Of a DNA stretch of 20,533 nt, positions 1-6,839 are shown piece after piece; position 1 is the first letter of the stretch; every line of letters begins with the position of its first letter. The notes under the pieces were generated by a model, which was not told the DNA's origin, did no database searches, and saw nothing but the letters and a program-made list of their open reading frames with translations. Source of the stretch: Candidatus Aerophobota bacterium. Lineage in GTDB: Bacteria; Aerophobota; Aerophobia; Aerophobales; AE-B3A. The stretch spans positions 1 through 20,533 of the forward strand of contig JAUWAK010000005.1 of assembly GCA_030602105.1 (NCBI GenBank). The letters are read 5' to 3'. The translations under genes were made by a program, and so were the position numbers.

Positions 1-1733
1 ACTGGTTGAGGACCCCCAAAAACAGTGAAGACTCCAGAGGCCACAAAATAGAAACCTATGGAGATAGCTTTCTCACTCATCCATTCAGGAGCCGCACCCG
101 CAACTGGCAGATCGCTAATGTCTTCTCCCAATCCTCCTTCCTCTACTACATTGGTTAGGGCGATAAGGATGCGACTGTTATCCACGCATGATCCTACATG
201 CATCACTGGTGGTATCCCAACTGCTTCACATATTTCTTGTAAGCCTCTCCCGGCATACTTGAAGGCTGCCTCCGGACGAAGTAAACCTGCCTTAGCGTTA
301 GCGATGGCAGAGCAGCCCGTCACCACAACCAGAACGTCGTTCTTGATTAATTCCTTTACCATCTCTCGATGGCCAAAATCATGCTTTATTTTGGGATTGT
401 TGCATCCTACAACACCAGCCAGGCCTCTCAATCGACCCTGAATAATGGCGTCGTTCAAAGGACGGTAAGTGGCCCTATAGGTCCCACCCAGAAAGTTATT
501 TACATTTTCGGCCGTAAATCCCCCTATTAGACCCTGATTTTCCTTGGGTATCGCTACCGACTGATGATTCCGGTTTTCAAAATTGTCCACCGCAATCTTA
601 AGGATTTGCTTGGCAATTTCATAGGCTTTGCCTTCCTCAAACTCAATATGTGTTACACCGGGAAACTTACATTTCGGAGAGGTAGTGATGAGTTTGGTGT
701 GAAAACAGTCGGCGAGGGTGGACAGAGATGGCATCACGCACTGTACGTCCACCATCATCACCTCCACAGACCCGGTGAGAAGCGCCAGTTCCTGTTGCAA
801 AAAGTTTCCCGCTACGGGGATCCCATGGCGCATAAGAATTTCATTGGAAGTGCAGCAGATTCCCACGAGATTGATACCTTTGGCTCCATTTTTTGCCAGT
901 AGATCCTGAAGCTCAGGATCACGGCTTGCCTCAACGACCACCTCGGAAAGTGTCGGTTCATGTCCGTGTACGACCACGTTAACCTGATCTTCAGCCAGGA
1001 CCCCCAGATTGGATTGACCTCTGATTGGTTTAGGGCTTCCGAAGAGAATATCGGATAGATCAGTAGCAATCATGGAACCGCCCCAGCCGTCACTGAGGGC
1101 TACTCTCAGGCCATGCATGAGGATGTTTTTATAATCCGTACCTGTGCCCATATGGGTGCGGTGCATCATTTCCACCACTTCTCGGTCGATTCCACGAGGG
1201 AGAATTCCCAGCTGCCTCCAGATTTTTACCCGGTTCTTGGGAGCCCGCAAAGGCATCCTCAGTTCCCCTTCCTGTTGGCCGAATTCCTTCAATATCTTCT
1301 CTGCCAAATCTTTGGCTATTTCCTCCTTGGTCCTTCCCTCAATCTTGATCTCATATTCGGTGGCCAGCAGCCTCAATTTTCTCTCATCCTTTATCTTATA
1401 AGCCTTCGCCTTTCCTTGAGCAGCGAGAAGCAAGGCGTGGGCGGTATCTCGTCCGTGGTCAGAATGAGCTGCAGCTCCAGCAGCAATTGCTCTGCCTAGG
1501 TTCCTGGCGACGATGGTATCGGCATTGGCCCCACAAGCTCCCTGGTCAGCTTTTTTGGTGATCCGGCATGGGCCCATGTTGCAGATTCGACAGCATATTC
1601 CCAAATGGCCGAACTTGCATTGGGGGCTGACTGCTTCAAATCTATCCCAGACAAGCTTAATTTGTTTTTCTTCTGCTTTTTTTATCATCACTGCAGTGGC
1701 TTTATCGACGGTTTTCTCATTTGTATTAGGCAC
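1..1733 (-). CDS. cooS: Ni-dependent carbon monoxide dehydrogenase catalytic subunit (C-terminus cut by window edge)
   Basis: This enzyme interconverts CO and CO2 at a Ni-Fe-S C-cluster, passing electrons through B and D clusters to ferredoxin-like carriers. The frame is open for 577 codons and runs off the left edge; the family is about 630-640 residues, so roughly the last 60 are missing. Near the N-terminus Cys39, Cys47, Cys48, Cys51, Cys56 and Cys67 form the D/B-cluster region (GICCRICNMGPCRI). C-cluster motifs follow in order: HGHEP near residue 258, GICCTSNE near 293, VDVQCVMP, GVVGCNNPK, VVTGCSA, HVGSC, and the catalytic-lysine stretch PEWMSEKAISIGF. The start is a GTG at 1733, preceded by a strong AGGAGG; a nearby ATG is out of frame. 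It overlaps the end of cooC by 8 bp, which implies translational coupling. No acetyl-CoA synthase gene is visible, so monofunctional and ACS-linked roles cannot be separated here. Confidence 0.95.
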   Translation of the reverse strand, partial: MPNTNEKTVDKATAVMIKKAEEKQIKLVWDRFEAVSPQCKFGHLGICCRICNMGPCRITKKADQGACGANADTIVARNLGRAIAAGAAAHSDHGRDTAHALLLAAQGKAKAYKIKDERKLRLLATEYEIKIEGRTKEEIAKDLAEKILKEFGQQEGELRMPLRAPKNRVKIWRQLGILPRGIDREVVEMMHRTHMGTGTDYKNILMHGLRVALSDGWGGSMIATDLSDILFGSPKPIRGQSNLGVLAEDQVNVVVHGHEPTLSEVVVEASRDPELQDLLAKNGAKGINLVGICCTSNEILMRHGIPVAGNFLQQELALLTGSVEVMMVDVQCVMPSLSTLADCFHTKLITTSPKCKFPGVTHIEFEEGKAYEIAKQILKIAVDNFENRNHQSVAIPKENQGLIGGFTAENVNNFLGGTYRATYRPLNDAIIQGRLRGLAGVVGCNNPKIKHDFGHREMVKELIKNDVLVVVTGCSAIANAKAGLLRPEAAFKYAGRGLQEICEAVGIPPVMHVGSCVDNSRILIALTNVVEEGGLGEDISDLPVAGAAPEWMSEKAISIGFYFVASGVFTVFGGPQP

Positions 1734-2502
1734 TTTTGGATTCCTCCTTTATTTTCTCCACAATTCCCTTTATCTCGTTGCTGATTTTTTTATCTGTTTC
1801 AAAGGGAGAAACACCTTTTAGATCTGCCTCCACAATCTTTTCGTTGTAGGAGATAAATCCCAGAAAACCAAATTCTGCAAGGGTTTCTGTCATGAATTTC
1901 CTGTCGGAGCTATCCCGAATCTTATTCCCGACTATGGCAAGATTTTTCAAGTCAATATCTCCCGCCAGATCCCTAATTCTACGAGCCGTTTGAATACTCC
2001 GATATCCTGGCTCAACAACCACAATCATTTGGTTCACTCCTTTTGCTGTTGCCCTTCCAAGATGTTCTATCCCTGCCTCCATATCCAAAATGACCACCTC
2101 ATCCCGTTCTATAATCAGATGAGCCAAGAGAGCCTTGAGAAAAGCATTCTCCGGACATGTACAGCCAAGTCCTCCTCCCCTCACGGTTCCCATAACAGCC
2201 AGGCCTATCCCGTGATGATGGACAAAGTACTTTTCAGGAATATCATCAACCCTGGGATTTAGTTTAAAATAAGGATTTAGGCTGCCAACCTTGGCATGAG
2301 TTCTTTCTTCTATTAGTTCCTTTAGTTCAATTAGAGGCTTTATTCTGGAGGAGTTAGGGAATCCCAGGGTAAGAGCAAGGTTGGCGTCGGGGTCGGCATC
2401 TATAGCAAAGACTTTCTTTCCCTCACGAGAAAACTCACTAGCCAAACCAGCAGCAAGAGTAGTTTTCCCTGTTCCTCCTTTACCGGTTACGGCGATCTTC
2501 AT
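1726..2502 (-). CDS. cooC: CO dehydrogenase nickel-insertion ATPase CooC
   Basis: CooC is a MinD/SIMIBI-class P-loop ATPase that helps load nickel into the CODH C-cluster. The 258-residue protein begins with the deviant Walker A GKGGTGKTT (residues 7-15, signature Lys8). It has an IDADPDANLA switch segment at 34-43 and a Cys-x-Cys pair at 114/116 (GCTCPENAF), the metal-binding dimer site known in CooC proteins. ILDMEAGIEHLGRAT fits the Walker B region. A His-rich VHHHGIG stretch lies near residue 95. The gene directly precedes cooS and overlaps it by 8 bp, so the maturase and its client are probably translated together. The ribosome-binding site before the ATG at 2502 is weak. A promoter candidate lies just upstream. 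Confidence 0.93.
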   Translation of the reverse strand: MKIAVTGKGGTGKTTLAAGLASEFSREGKKVFAIDADPDANLALTLGFPNSSRIKPLIELKELIEERTHAKVGSLNPYFKLNPRVDDIPEKYFVHHHGIGLAVMGTVRGGGLGCTCPENAFLKALLAHLIIERDEVVILDMEAGIEHLGRATAKGVNQMIVVVEPGYRSIQTARRIRDLAGDIDLKNLAIVGNKIRDSSDRKFMTETLAEFGFLGFISYNEKIVEADLKGVSPFETDKKISNEIKGIVEKIKEESKSA

Positions 2503-2531
2503 AAGTTAGTTTCCCAAACAAAATCCTATCT

Positions 2532-2559
2532 ATTTTGTCATCTTGCCCTGAACTGTCAA
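2532..2559 (-). promoter_or_regulatory. Candidate sigma-70-type promoter for cooCS
   Basis: On the minus strand TTGACA (2554-2559) is followed after 16 bp by CAAAAT (2532-2537). Transcription would start near 2525, leaving only about 22 nt before the cooC ATG. The -35 is a perfect consensus and the -10 matches at four of six positions. The same TTGACN-16-bp arrangement occurs before rpsI, lysS and the thrC leader in this window. It overlaps the end of the 28-codon ORF described at 2556-2642, so at most one of the two may matter. Confidence 0.5.
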
Positions 2560-2642
2560 GCAGCTTTTTCCCCGCCAGCTGGCCCTTCTGGATATTTTCT
2601 CAGTAGCCTCGAGCTTGTAACTATTTTCACAAATCTTGCCAT
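2556..2642 (-). CDS. Possible 28-residue small ORF upstream of cooC
   Basis: An ATG at 2642 has an excellent ribosome-binding site: AGGAGG at 2652-2657 with a 9-nt spacer. It opens a 28-codon frame starting MARFVKIVTSSRLLRKYPEG and ending GGEKAA. I do not recognise the product. The stop comes just after a run of five A residues; removing one A would extend the frame through LLDSSGQDDKIDRILFG into the first codons of cooC, giving about 53 residues. It could be a leader peptide, a small protein shortened by an indel, or a chance ORF with a good ribosome-binding site. Confidence 0.3.
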   Translation of the reverse strand: MARFVKIVTSSRLLRKYPEGPAGGEKAA

Positions 2643-2680
2643 AATAAAAGACCTCCTTCTTGGCCACCCTTCCTTTGCAC

Positions 2681-2719
2681 CAAGATATTCAAAAAGATGC
2701 GCTCTCTTTGAATATCTTG
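2681..2719. repeat. 13-bp perfect inverted repeat between pyrG and cooC
   Basis: CAAGATATTCAAA at 2681-2693 is the exact reverse complement of 2707-2719, with a 13-bp spacer. No T-run follows on either strand, so a canonical intrinsic terminator is unlikely. It may be an operator for a dimeric regulator of cooCS or an RNA-stabilising hairpin at the end of the pyrG transcript. It does not resemble the TGTCA-type half-sites of the CO sensor CooA. The rest of the 2503-2800 gap holds only the small ORF and promoter described separately. Confidence 0.6.
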
Positions 2720-2800
2720 CCTCTTCGGAGATCTTATGTCATTAGGAAATCTTTTTAACTCAAAAGACTCCCTTCATGAATCAGCCAATTGTACACATTC

Positions 2801-3130
2801 TTAGGACCGAGTCAAGGTCTGCGATGCCCTCTTCATAGCGGCTTTGATGAAATCCCGAAACAAAGGATGAGGTGATGAGGGACGAGATTTGAATTCAGGA
2901 TGAAACTGAGTAGCTACAAACCAGGGATGACCAGATATCTCAATGATTTCCACCAAATCCTTTTCTTTGAATGTCCCCGTAATTACGAGTCCCATTCGGG
3001 TGAACAGATCCCGATATTTGTTATTGAACACATATCGATGCCGATGTCGCTCGTAAACCTCATTTTCTCCATAAGCCCGGTGACTGAGGCTGCCCTGGGC
3101 TATCCCACAGGCATAGGCACCCAATCTCAT
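2801..3130 (-). CDS. pyrG: CTP synthase, C-terminal part of the glutaminase domain (split or frameshifted pyrG)
   Basis: This 109-residue frame is the C-terminal end of CTP synthase. It starts with MRLGAYACGIAQGS and carries the class I glutaminase His-Glu pair in QFHPEF (His77, Glu79 of this part). The nucleophile Cys380 lies in the preceding frame at 3127-4416. The ATG at 3130 overlaps the TGA of that frame as ATGA and has AGGGAGGG just upstream, so reinitiation is possible. Equally, the frame is open upstream back to the A-run at 3152-3158, adding DEVKGGT and restoring the family consensus. The joined protein would be 538 residues, matching the usual 535-545. As a separate polypeptide it would be a glutaminase fragment. 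Confidence 0.85.
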   Translation of the reverse strand: MRLGAYACGIAQGSLSHRAYGENEVYERHRHRYVFNNKYRDLFTRMGLVITGTFKEKDLVEIIEISGHPWFVATQFHPEFKSRPSSPHPLFRDFIKAAMKRASQTLTRS

Positions 3131-4416
3131 AGTCCCTCCCTTGACCTCATCTTTTTTTGCTCCGGCATAAGATCAATTACTGGATGAGGGGTGTCAGGGT
3201 CAAACTCGCTGCTGTTAGCGTCTCTCAGGTCCGCCACATTTCTGGCAAACTCGATGACGGCACACTGCATCCCCAGGCAAATTCCGAGGAAAGGTGTTCC
3301 TCGCTCACGGGCATACTGAATGGCCTCTATCTTTCCCTCTGTACCCCGCATCCCGAACCCTCCGGGGACCAGGATACCGTGCATGGAAGCAAAATAGCTC
3401 TCTGGCTGACCTTTTACTTCCTCAGCTTCCAGCCATACCGTGTTAACTCTAGCCTCATTGGCTGCTCCCGCGTGGATGAGAGCCTCGTTTATGCTCTTGT
3501 AGGTGTCTTTCATCTTCACATACTTACCCAGTACTCCAATCGTTACCTCTCCTCTGGGATGGTTCACTTTATCGACCCACCTGGACCACTCCTTGAGGTC
3601 CATCTTGGAACCCGCGAGATTTAGCTTTTGCAAGATCTTGTCAGTCAAACCTTCCTTTTCGAATCGCAGAGGAACCTCATAGACATTATCCACATCTATG
3701 GCCTGAATGACGCCTTTTTCTTCCACATTGCAAAAAAGGGAGATCTTGCTGCGTGCCTCTCTGGTCAAAGGAATTTGGGTACGGCAGAGTATGAGGTCCG
3801 GTTGAATCCCGATTTCCCGAAGCCTCCCCACACTGTGTTGAGTGGGTTTTGTTTTGAGTTCTGCTGAGGAAGAGATATAGGGAAGGAGCGTAAGATGAAT
3901 GAACAAGGTATTTTCTCTTCCCTGCTTCAGGCGGAATTGTCTTATGGCCTCCAAGAAGGGAAGAGATTCGATATCTCCTACCGTTCCTCCTACCTCGGTA
4001 ATGACAACATCTACTTTATCCTTTTCGGCTACTTTCCGTATCTTCTCCTGGATTTCTCCGGTGATATGAGGTACAACCTGAATTGTTTTCCCTAGGTATT
4101 CTCCTCTTCTTTCTTTCTCGATAACAGCACTGTAGATCTGTCCCGTAGTAACATTGTTGTGGGAAGAGAGGTTTATTCCCACAAAGCGCTCATAGTGACC
4201 AAGATCCAGGTCGGTTTCTGCCCCATCCTGGGTGACAAATACCTCCCCATGTTGAAAGGGGCTCATCGTTCCCGGGTCAACGTTGATGTAAGGGTCAAAT
4301 TTCAACATGCTCACGCTGATTCCTCTAGATTTAAGAAGAGTCCCAATGGAAGCTGAAGCGACTCCCTTGCCTAGAGAAGAAAGGACTCCGCCGGTGACAA
4401 AAATGAATTTGGTCAT
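3127..4416 (-). CDS. pyrG: CTP synthase, amidoligase domain and N-terminal part of glutaminase domain (split or frameshifted pyrG)
   Basis: CTP synthase makes CTP from UTP, ATP and glutamine. This 429-codon frame holds the complete synthetase domain: the P-loop-like VTGGVLSSLGKGVASASIG at 8-26, KFDPYINVDPGTMSPFQHGEVFV with DGAETDLDLGHYERF, and EVGGTVGDIES. It also holds the first half of the glutaminase domain with PGGFGMRG and the nucleophile Cys380 in GTPFLGICLGMQCAV. It then reaches LMPEQKK and runs out of frame (MRSREGL, stop), whereas homologues continue through a GGT-M/L-RLG motif. That motif is found in the -1 frame. The gene starts 3 bp after ispG and is otherwise intact, so decay of this normally essential gene looks less likely than a sequence error or recoding. 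Confidence 0.93.
   Translation of the reverse strand: MTKFIFVTGGVLSSLGKGVASASIGTLLKSRGISVSMLKFDPYINVDPGTMSPFQHGEVFVTQDGAETDLDLGHYERFVGINLSSHNNVTTGQIYSAVIEKERRGEYLGKTIQVVPHITGEIQEKIRKVAEKDKVDVVITEVGGTVGDIESLPFLEAIRQFRLKQGRENTLFIHLTLLPYISSSAELKTKPTQHSVGRLREIGIQPDLILCRTQIPLTREARSKISLFCNVEEKGVIQAIDVDNVYEVPLRFEKEGLTDKILQKLNLAGSKMDLKEWSRWVDKVNHPRGEVTIGVLGKYVKMKDTYKSINEALIHAGAANEARVNTVWLEAEEVKGQPESYFASMHGILVPGGFGMRGTEGKIEAIQYARERGTPFLGICLGMQCAVIEFARNVADLRDANSSEFDPDTPHPVIDLMPEQKKMRSREGL
3151..3157 (-). other. pyrG: A-AAA-AAG slippery heptamer / homopolymer frameshift point in pyrG
   Basis: The sense strand has seven A followed by G (3158 down to 3151). In the zero frame it reads CAA AAA AAG (codons 420-422), so A-AAA-AAG is correctly phased as a -1 slippery heptamer, the same one used by E. 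coli dnaX. After a -1 slip the next codons read D-E-V-K-G-G-T-M-R, which is the expected CTP synthase sequence. One missing A in the assembly gives exactly the same picture. A hairpin (GCCT-G-TGGG, loop ATAG, CCCA-GGGC) lies about 38 nt downstream, farther than usual stimulators. Confidence 0.6.
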
Positions 4417-4419
4417 TTC

Positions 4420-5523
4420 CTAGCTCTCCTCCTGGCCCCATTTAGTAACTTCCCGGAGTAGCACTCCTGCCAGGTCCCTCTTGTCTATTTTGCCAGAGAC
4501 TTTGCCTTTCTTGAAAAGCAAGGCCCCTTTCTTACCGCAGGCTATTCCTATATCAGCTTCCCTCGCTTCTCCAGGACCGTTGACTTCACAACCCATCACC
4601 GCAACCGTCAAGGGAAGTTTAACCTCCTCAATTCGAGAGGCCACCTCACTGACCACTGAAACTAAATCAATCTTGCATCTTCCACAGGTTGGACAGGAAA
4701 TGAGGGTGACGCGATCCTTGATAAAATCAAGCGATTGCAGTATCTCGTGAGCGGTCTTTACTTCTTGGATCGGATCACCGGTTAAGGATATTCTGATGGT
4801 ATCACCGATTCCCCCGGCCAGGAGAATGGCCAATCCCGCAGCGGACCTAATGATGCCCTGAGGAGCAGGACCTGCCGCTGTTATTCCTAGATGGAGAGGA
4901 TAAGGAATCTTTTGAGAGATGAGCTGGCAGGAGTAAACAGTGGTTAGGACACGAGGAGATTTGAGGGACACAATGATGTCTCGGAAGCTTTCCTCTTCAA
5001 GGAGTCTTACCGTTTTCAGAGCACTCCTCACCATGGCCTGGGCTACTTCTTGGATAGGATTTGTCCTTCTATCCTTGGTTGGCTTTGAGAGGAAACCCTC
5101 TTTCAGGGAACCGGAGTTAACCCCTATACGAAGGGGAATCCCGCTCCCTTTAGCCTCCTCGGCTACCTGCAGGATTCCCTCCTCTGTCATGTTTCCAGGA
5201 TTGATTCTTATCTTGTCAATTCCCGCCCTTATAGCTGCAATGGCTAATTGGGAATGAAAGTGGATATCACCGGCCAGGGCAATCTTCGCCTTTTTTCTAA
5301 TCTTGGATAAAGCCTTCACCGCTCGCATGTTGGGCAAAGCTATTCTTACTATTCTGGCTCCGGCCTCTTCCAGCTCCATAATTTGGCGAAGGGTAGCCGA
5401 GATATTCTCCGTGGGTGTCTTCGTCATCCCCTGAACTACTACCGGAGAACCTCCACCAATGATTACCTTCCCTACCTTTACTGACCGAGTTTTTCTCCTT
5501 TCTTTTGGTGTAGTCCAGGGCAT
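4420..5523 (-). CDS. ispG: 4-hydroxy-3-methylbut-2-enyl diphosphate synthase IspG (GcpE)
   Basis: IspG reductively converts methylerythritol cyclodiphosphate to HMBPP in the MEP isoprenoid pathway, using a [4Fe-4S] cluster. The 367-residue protein is the short, single-TIM-barrel bacterial type. The cluster motif is complete: Cys277 and Cys280 in CPTCGRC, Cys312 in GCEVNGPGE, and Glu319, matching the family spacing C-x2-C-x31-C-x6-E. N-terminal VKVGKVIIGGGSPVVVQGMT is the usual barrel entry. It ends 3 bp before pyrG, so the two are probably co-transcribed. The ferredoxin gene upstream could in principle supply electrons, but that is inference from position only. The start ATG at 5523 has only a modest ribosome-binding site. 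Confidence 0.95.
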   Translation of the reverse strand: MPWTTPKERRKTRSVKVGKVIIGGGSPVVVQGMTKTPTENISATLRQIMELEEAGARIVRIALPNMRAVKALSKIRKKAKIALAGDIHFHSQLAIAAIRAGIDKIRINPGNMTEEGILQVAEEAKGSGIPLRIGVNSGSLKEGFLSKPTKDRRTNPIQEVAQAMVRSALKTVRLLEEESFRDIIVSLKSPRVLTTVYSCQLISQKIPYPLHLGITAAGPAPQGIIRSAAGLAILLAGGIGDTIRISLTGDPIQEVKTAHEILQSLDFIKDRVTLISCPTCGRCKIDLVSVVSEVASRIEEVKLPLTVAVMGCEVNGPGEAREADIGIACGKKGALLFKKGKVSGKIDKRDLAGVLLREVTKWGQEES

Positions 5524-5637
5524 TTTTACCTATTCACCCTGCTGTCTTACCAGCTATGTCGGGGCTGATTAATAAGCTAACCACCTCCCGCAACTTGTAC
5601 CTGCACCTTATCAGGGGTTTATATATATTTGGGAATT

Positions 5638-5823
5638 TCATTCCTCTTGCATAGTTATGGCCTCAGTCGGACATACCTCGGCACACTCTCCTTTGCCATC
5701 ACAAGCCTCAGGTCTTACCAATTTTACTACGTCGTCAACCAGTTCCAAACAATCGTTGGGGCACTCATCAATACAGATCTCGCATCCTGTACACAGGTCT
5801 TCATCTATGACCGGCTTTTCCAT
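5638..5823 (-). CDS. Small ferredoxin with one canonical and one three-Cys cluster motif
   Basis: This 61-residue protein has the bacterial 2x[4Fe-4S] fold. The first motif is canonical: Cys11, Cys14, Cys17, Cys21 (CTGCEICIDECP). In the second, CDGKGECAEVCP, the second position is Lys44 instead of Cys (Cys41, Lys44, Cys47, Cys51), so the second site has one ligand fewer and may hold a [3Fe-4S] cluster or use another ligand; Cys25 is an extra candidate. The ATG at 5823 is preferred over a TTG one codon upstream because AAGGAGG sits 6 nt before the ATG. It lies between accD and ispG. It could act as a soluble electron carrier for CODH, IspG or other redox enzymes; the sequence does not say which. 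Confidence 0.88.
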   Translation of the reverse strand: MEKPVIDEDLCTGCEICIDECPNDCLELVDDVVKLVRPEACDGKGECAEVCPTEAITMQEE

Positions 5824-5860
5824 CAATTACCTCCTTGCATAATGTAGAATGTTCACCGGG

Positions 5861-5921
5861 AAAAAATAAAGCTTTGCCTCACCCGTTAGTTTACCAACAA
5901 GGGAAAAATAATCAGGTGAGG
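5861..5921 (-). terminator. Weak intrinsic terminator candidate after accD
   Basis: On the minus strand CCTCACC (5915-5921) pairs with GGTGAGG (5877-5883) across a 31-nt loop that contains a small inner hairpin, GTTGG-TAAA-CTAAC. A T-rich tract (5861-5870) follows 6 nt later. The long loop and the gap before the T-tract make it a poor terminator. It may only reduce read-through from accD into the ferredoxin gene. Confidence 0.3.
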
Positions 5922-5957
5922 TAGAAAGGCTGCGTTCCTTTCTCAAGAGTTGAGGAC

Positions 5958-6791
5958 TCAGGAGAGAAGATTTAGTATCCTGATTAAAGTATCTCTGATC
6001 TTGGCTCTTTCCACCACCAAATCGATTACTCCATGCTTAAGCAAGGATTCTGAAAGTTGAAATCCTGCAGGAATCTGCTGCCTGATAGTCTGGCTTATCA
6101 CCCTTGGTCCAGCGAATCCTAACCTTGCTCCCGGCTCCGCTAGCACAATGTCGCCTCGCGAGGCAAAACTTGCCATTACTCCCCCCATAGTAGGATTGGT
6201 AAGAAGGGAGATATACAGAACTCCTTCTTGCTTGAGTTTAGCGATGGCTGCACTGGTTTTCGCCATTTGCATAAGAGAAAAGACTCCCTCCTGCATCCTG
6301 GCCCCTCCTCCTGATCCTGAGATGAGAAGAAGAGGATGCTTTTCTTCCACGGCTTTCTCGGCAGCCAGAGTTATTCTCTCTCCTACCACAGAACCCATAC
6401 TTCCTCCCATAAAGCCAAAATCAGTTACTCCGACGACGATGGGTACACCACCAACCTTCCCTTTCCCTATTATGGCCGCCTCATCCAATCCTGTCTTTTC
6501 CACTCCTTTACTTAGTTTCTCTTCATATTCGGGGAAGCCCAAAGGGTTATTGGGACGAATGTTGGAGTTATACTGTGAGAAGCTTGCTTCATCCAGCGTA
6601 ACACTGATCCTATCGTGTGCCCCGAGATAAAAATGGTAGCCACATTCGGGGCAGACCCTAATATTTTTCTCCAGGTTCTTATTGTAAATGGTCTTTGAAC
6701 AGCCGGTACATTGCGTCCATAGACCGTCAGGAATGTCGATTTTTGTCTTACCTCTTTTTATTCGATTATACGTTCTCTCGAACCAGCCCAT
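5958..6791 (-). CDS. accD: Acetyl-CoA carboxylase carboxyltransferase subunit beta
   Basis: AccD pairs with AccA to transfer the carboxyl group from biotin-carboxyl carrier protein to acetyl-CoA, giving malonyl-CoA for fatty acid synthesis. The 277-residue protein has the N-terminal zinc ribbon (Cys28, Cys31, Cys47, Cys50) typical of bacterial AccD. The crotonase-like carboxyltransferase core follows, with GFMGGSMGSVVGERI, SGSGGGARMQEG and TNPTMGGVMASFA. The length is normal. The ATG at 6791 is preceded by GGAGAG with an 8-nt spacer. accA, which often follows accD, is not next to it; a ferredoxin gene follows instead, so the alpha subunit must be encoded elsewhere or be lacking from the window. 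Confidence 0.96.
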   Translation of the reverse strand: MGWFERTYNRIKRGKTKIDIPDGLWTQCTGCSKTIYNKNLEKNIRVCPECGYHFYLGAHDRISVTLDEASFSQYNSNIRPNNPLGFPEYEEKLSKGVEKTGLDEAAIIGKGKVGGVPIVVGVTDFGFMGGSMGSVVGERITLAAEKAVEEKHPLLLISGSGGGARMQEGVFSLMQMAKTSAAIAKLKQEGVLYISLLTNPTMGGVMASFASRGDIVLAEPGARLGFAGPRVISQTIRQQIPAGFQLSESLLKHGVIDLVVERAKIRDTLIRILNLLS

Positions 6792-6839
6792 AGCCTGAGC
6801 TCTCCTTATTTTTCATTGAAGACTTTGTTAGGAGGGGCC

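Noticed and set aside
564..909. Plus-strand open frames inside cooS, and similar long frames opposite pyrG, rpsI, hslU, xerC and dprA
   Set aside because: They lie antisense to clearly conserved genes, carry no recognisable domains and have no consistent ribosome-binding sites; they are by-products of codon composition.
5524..5637. A/T-rich ATATATAT stretch before ispG as a promoter
   Set aside because: A -10-like match exists but no -35 at suitable distance was found; ispG may be read from upstream.
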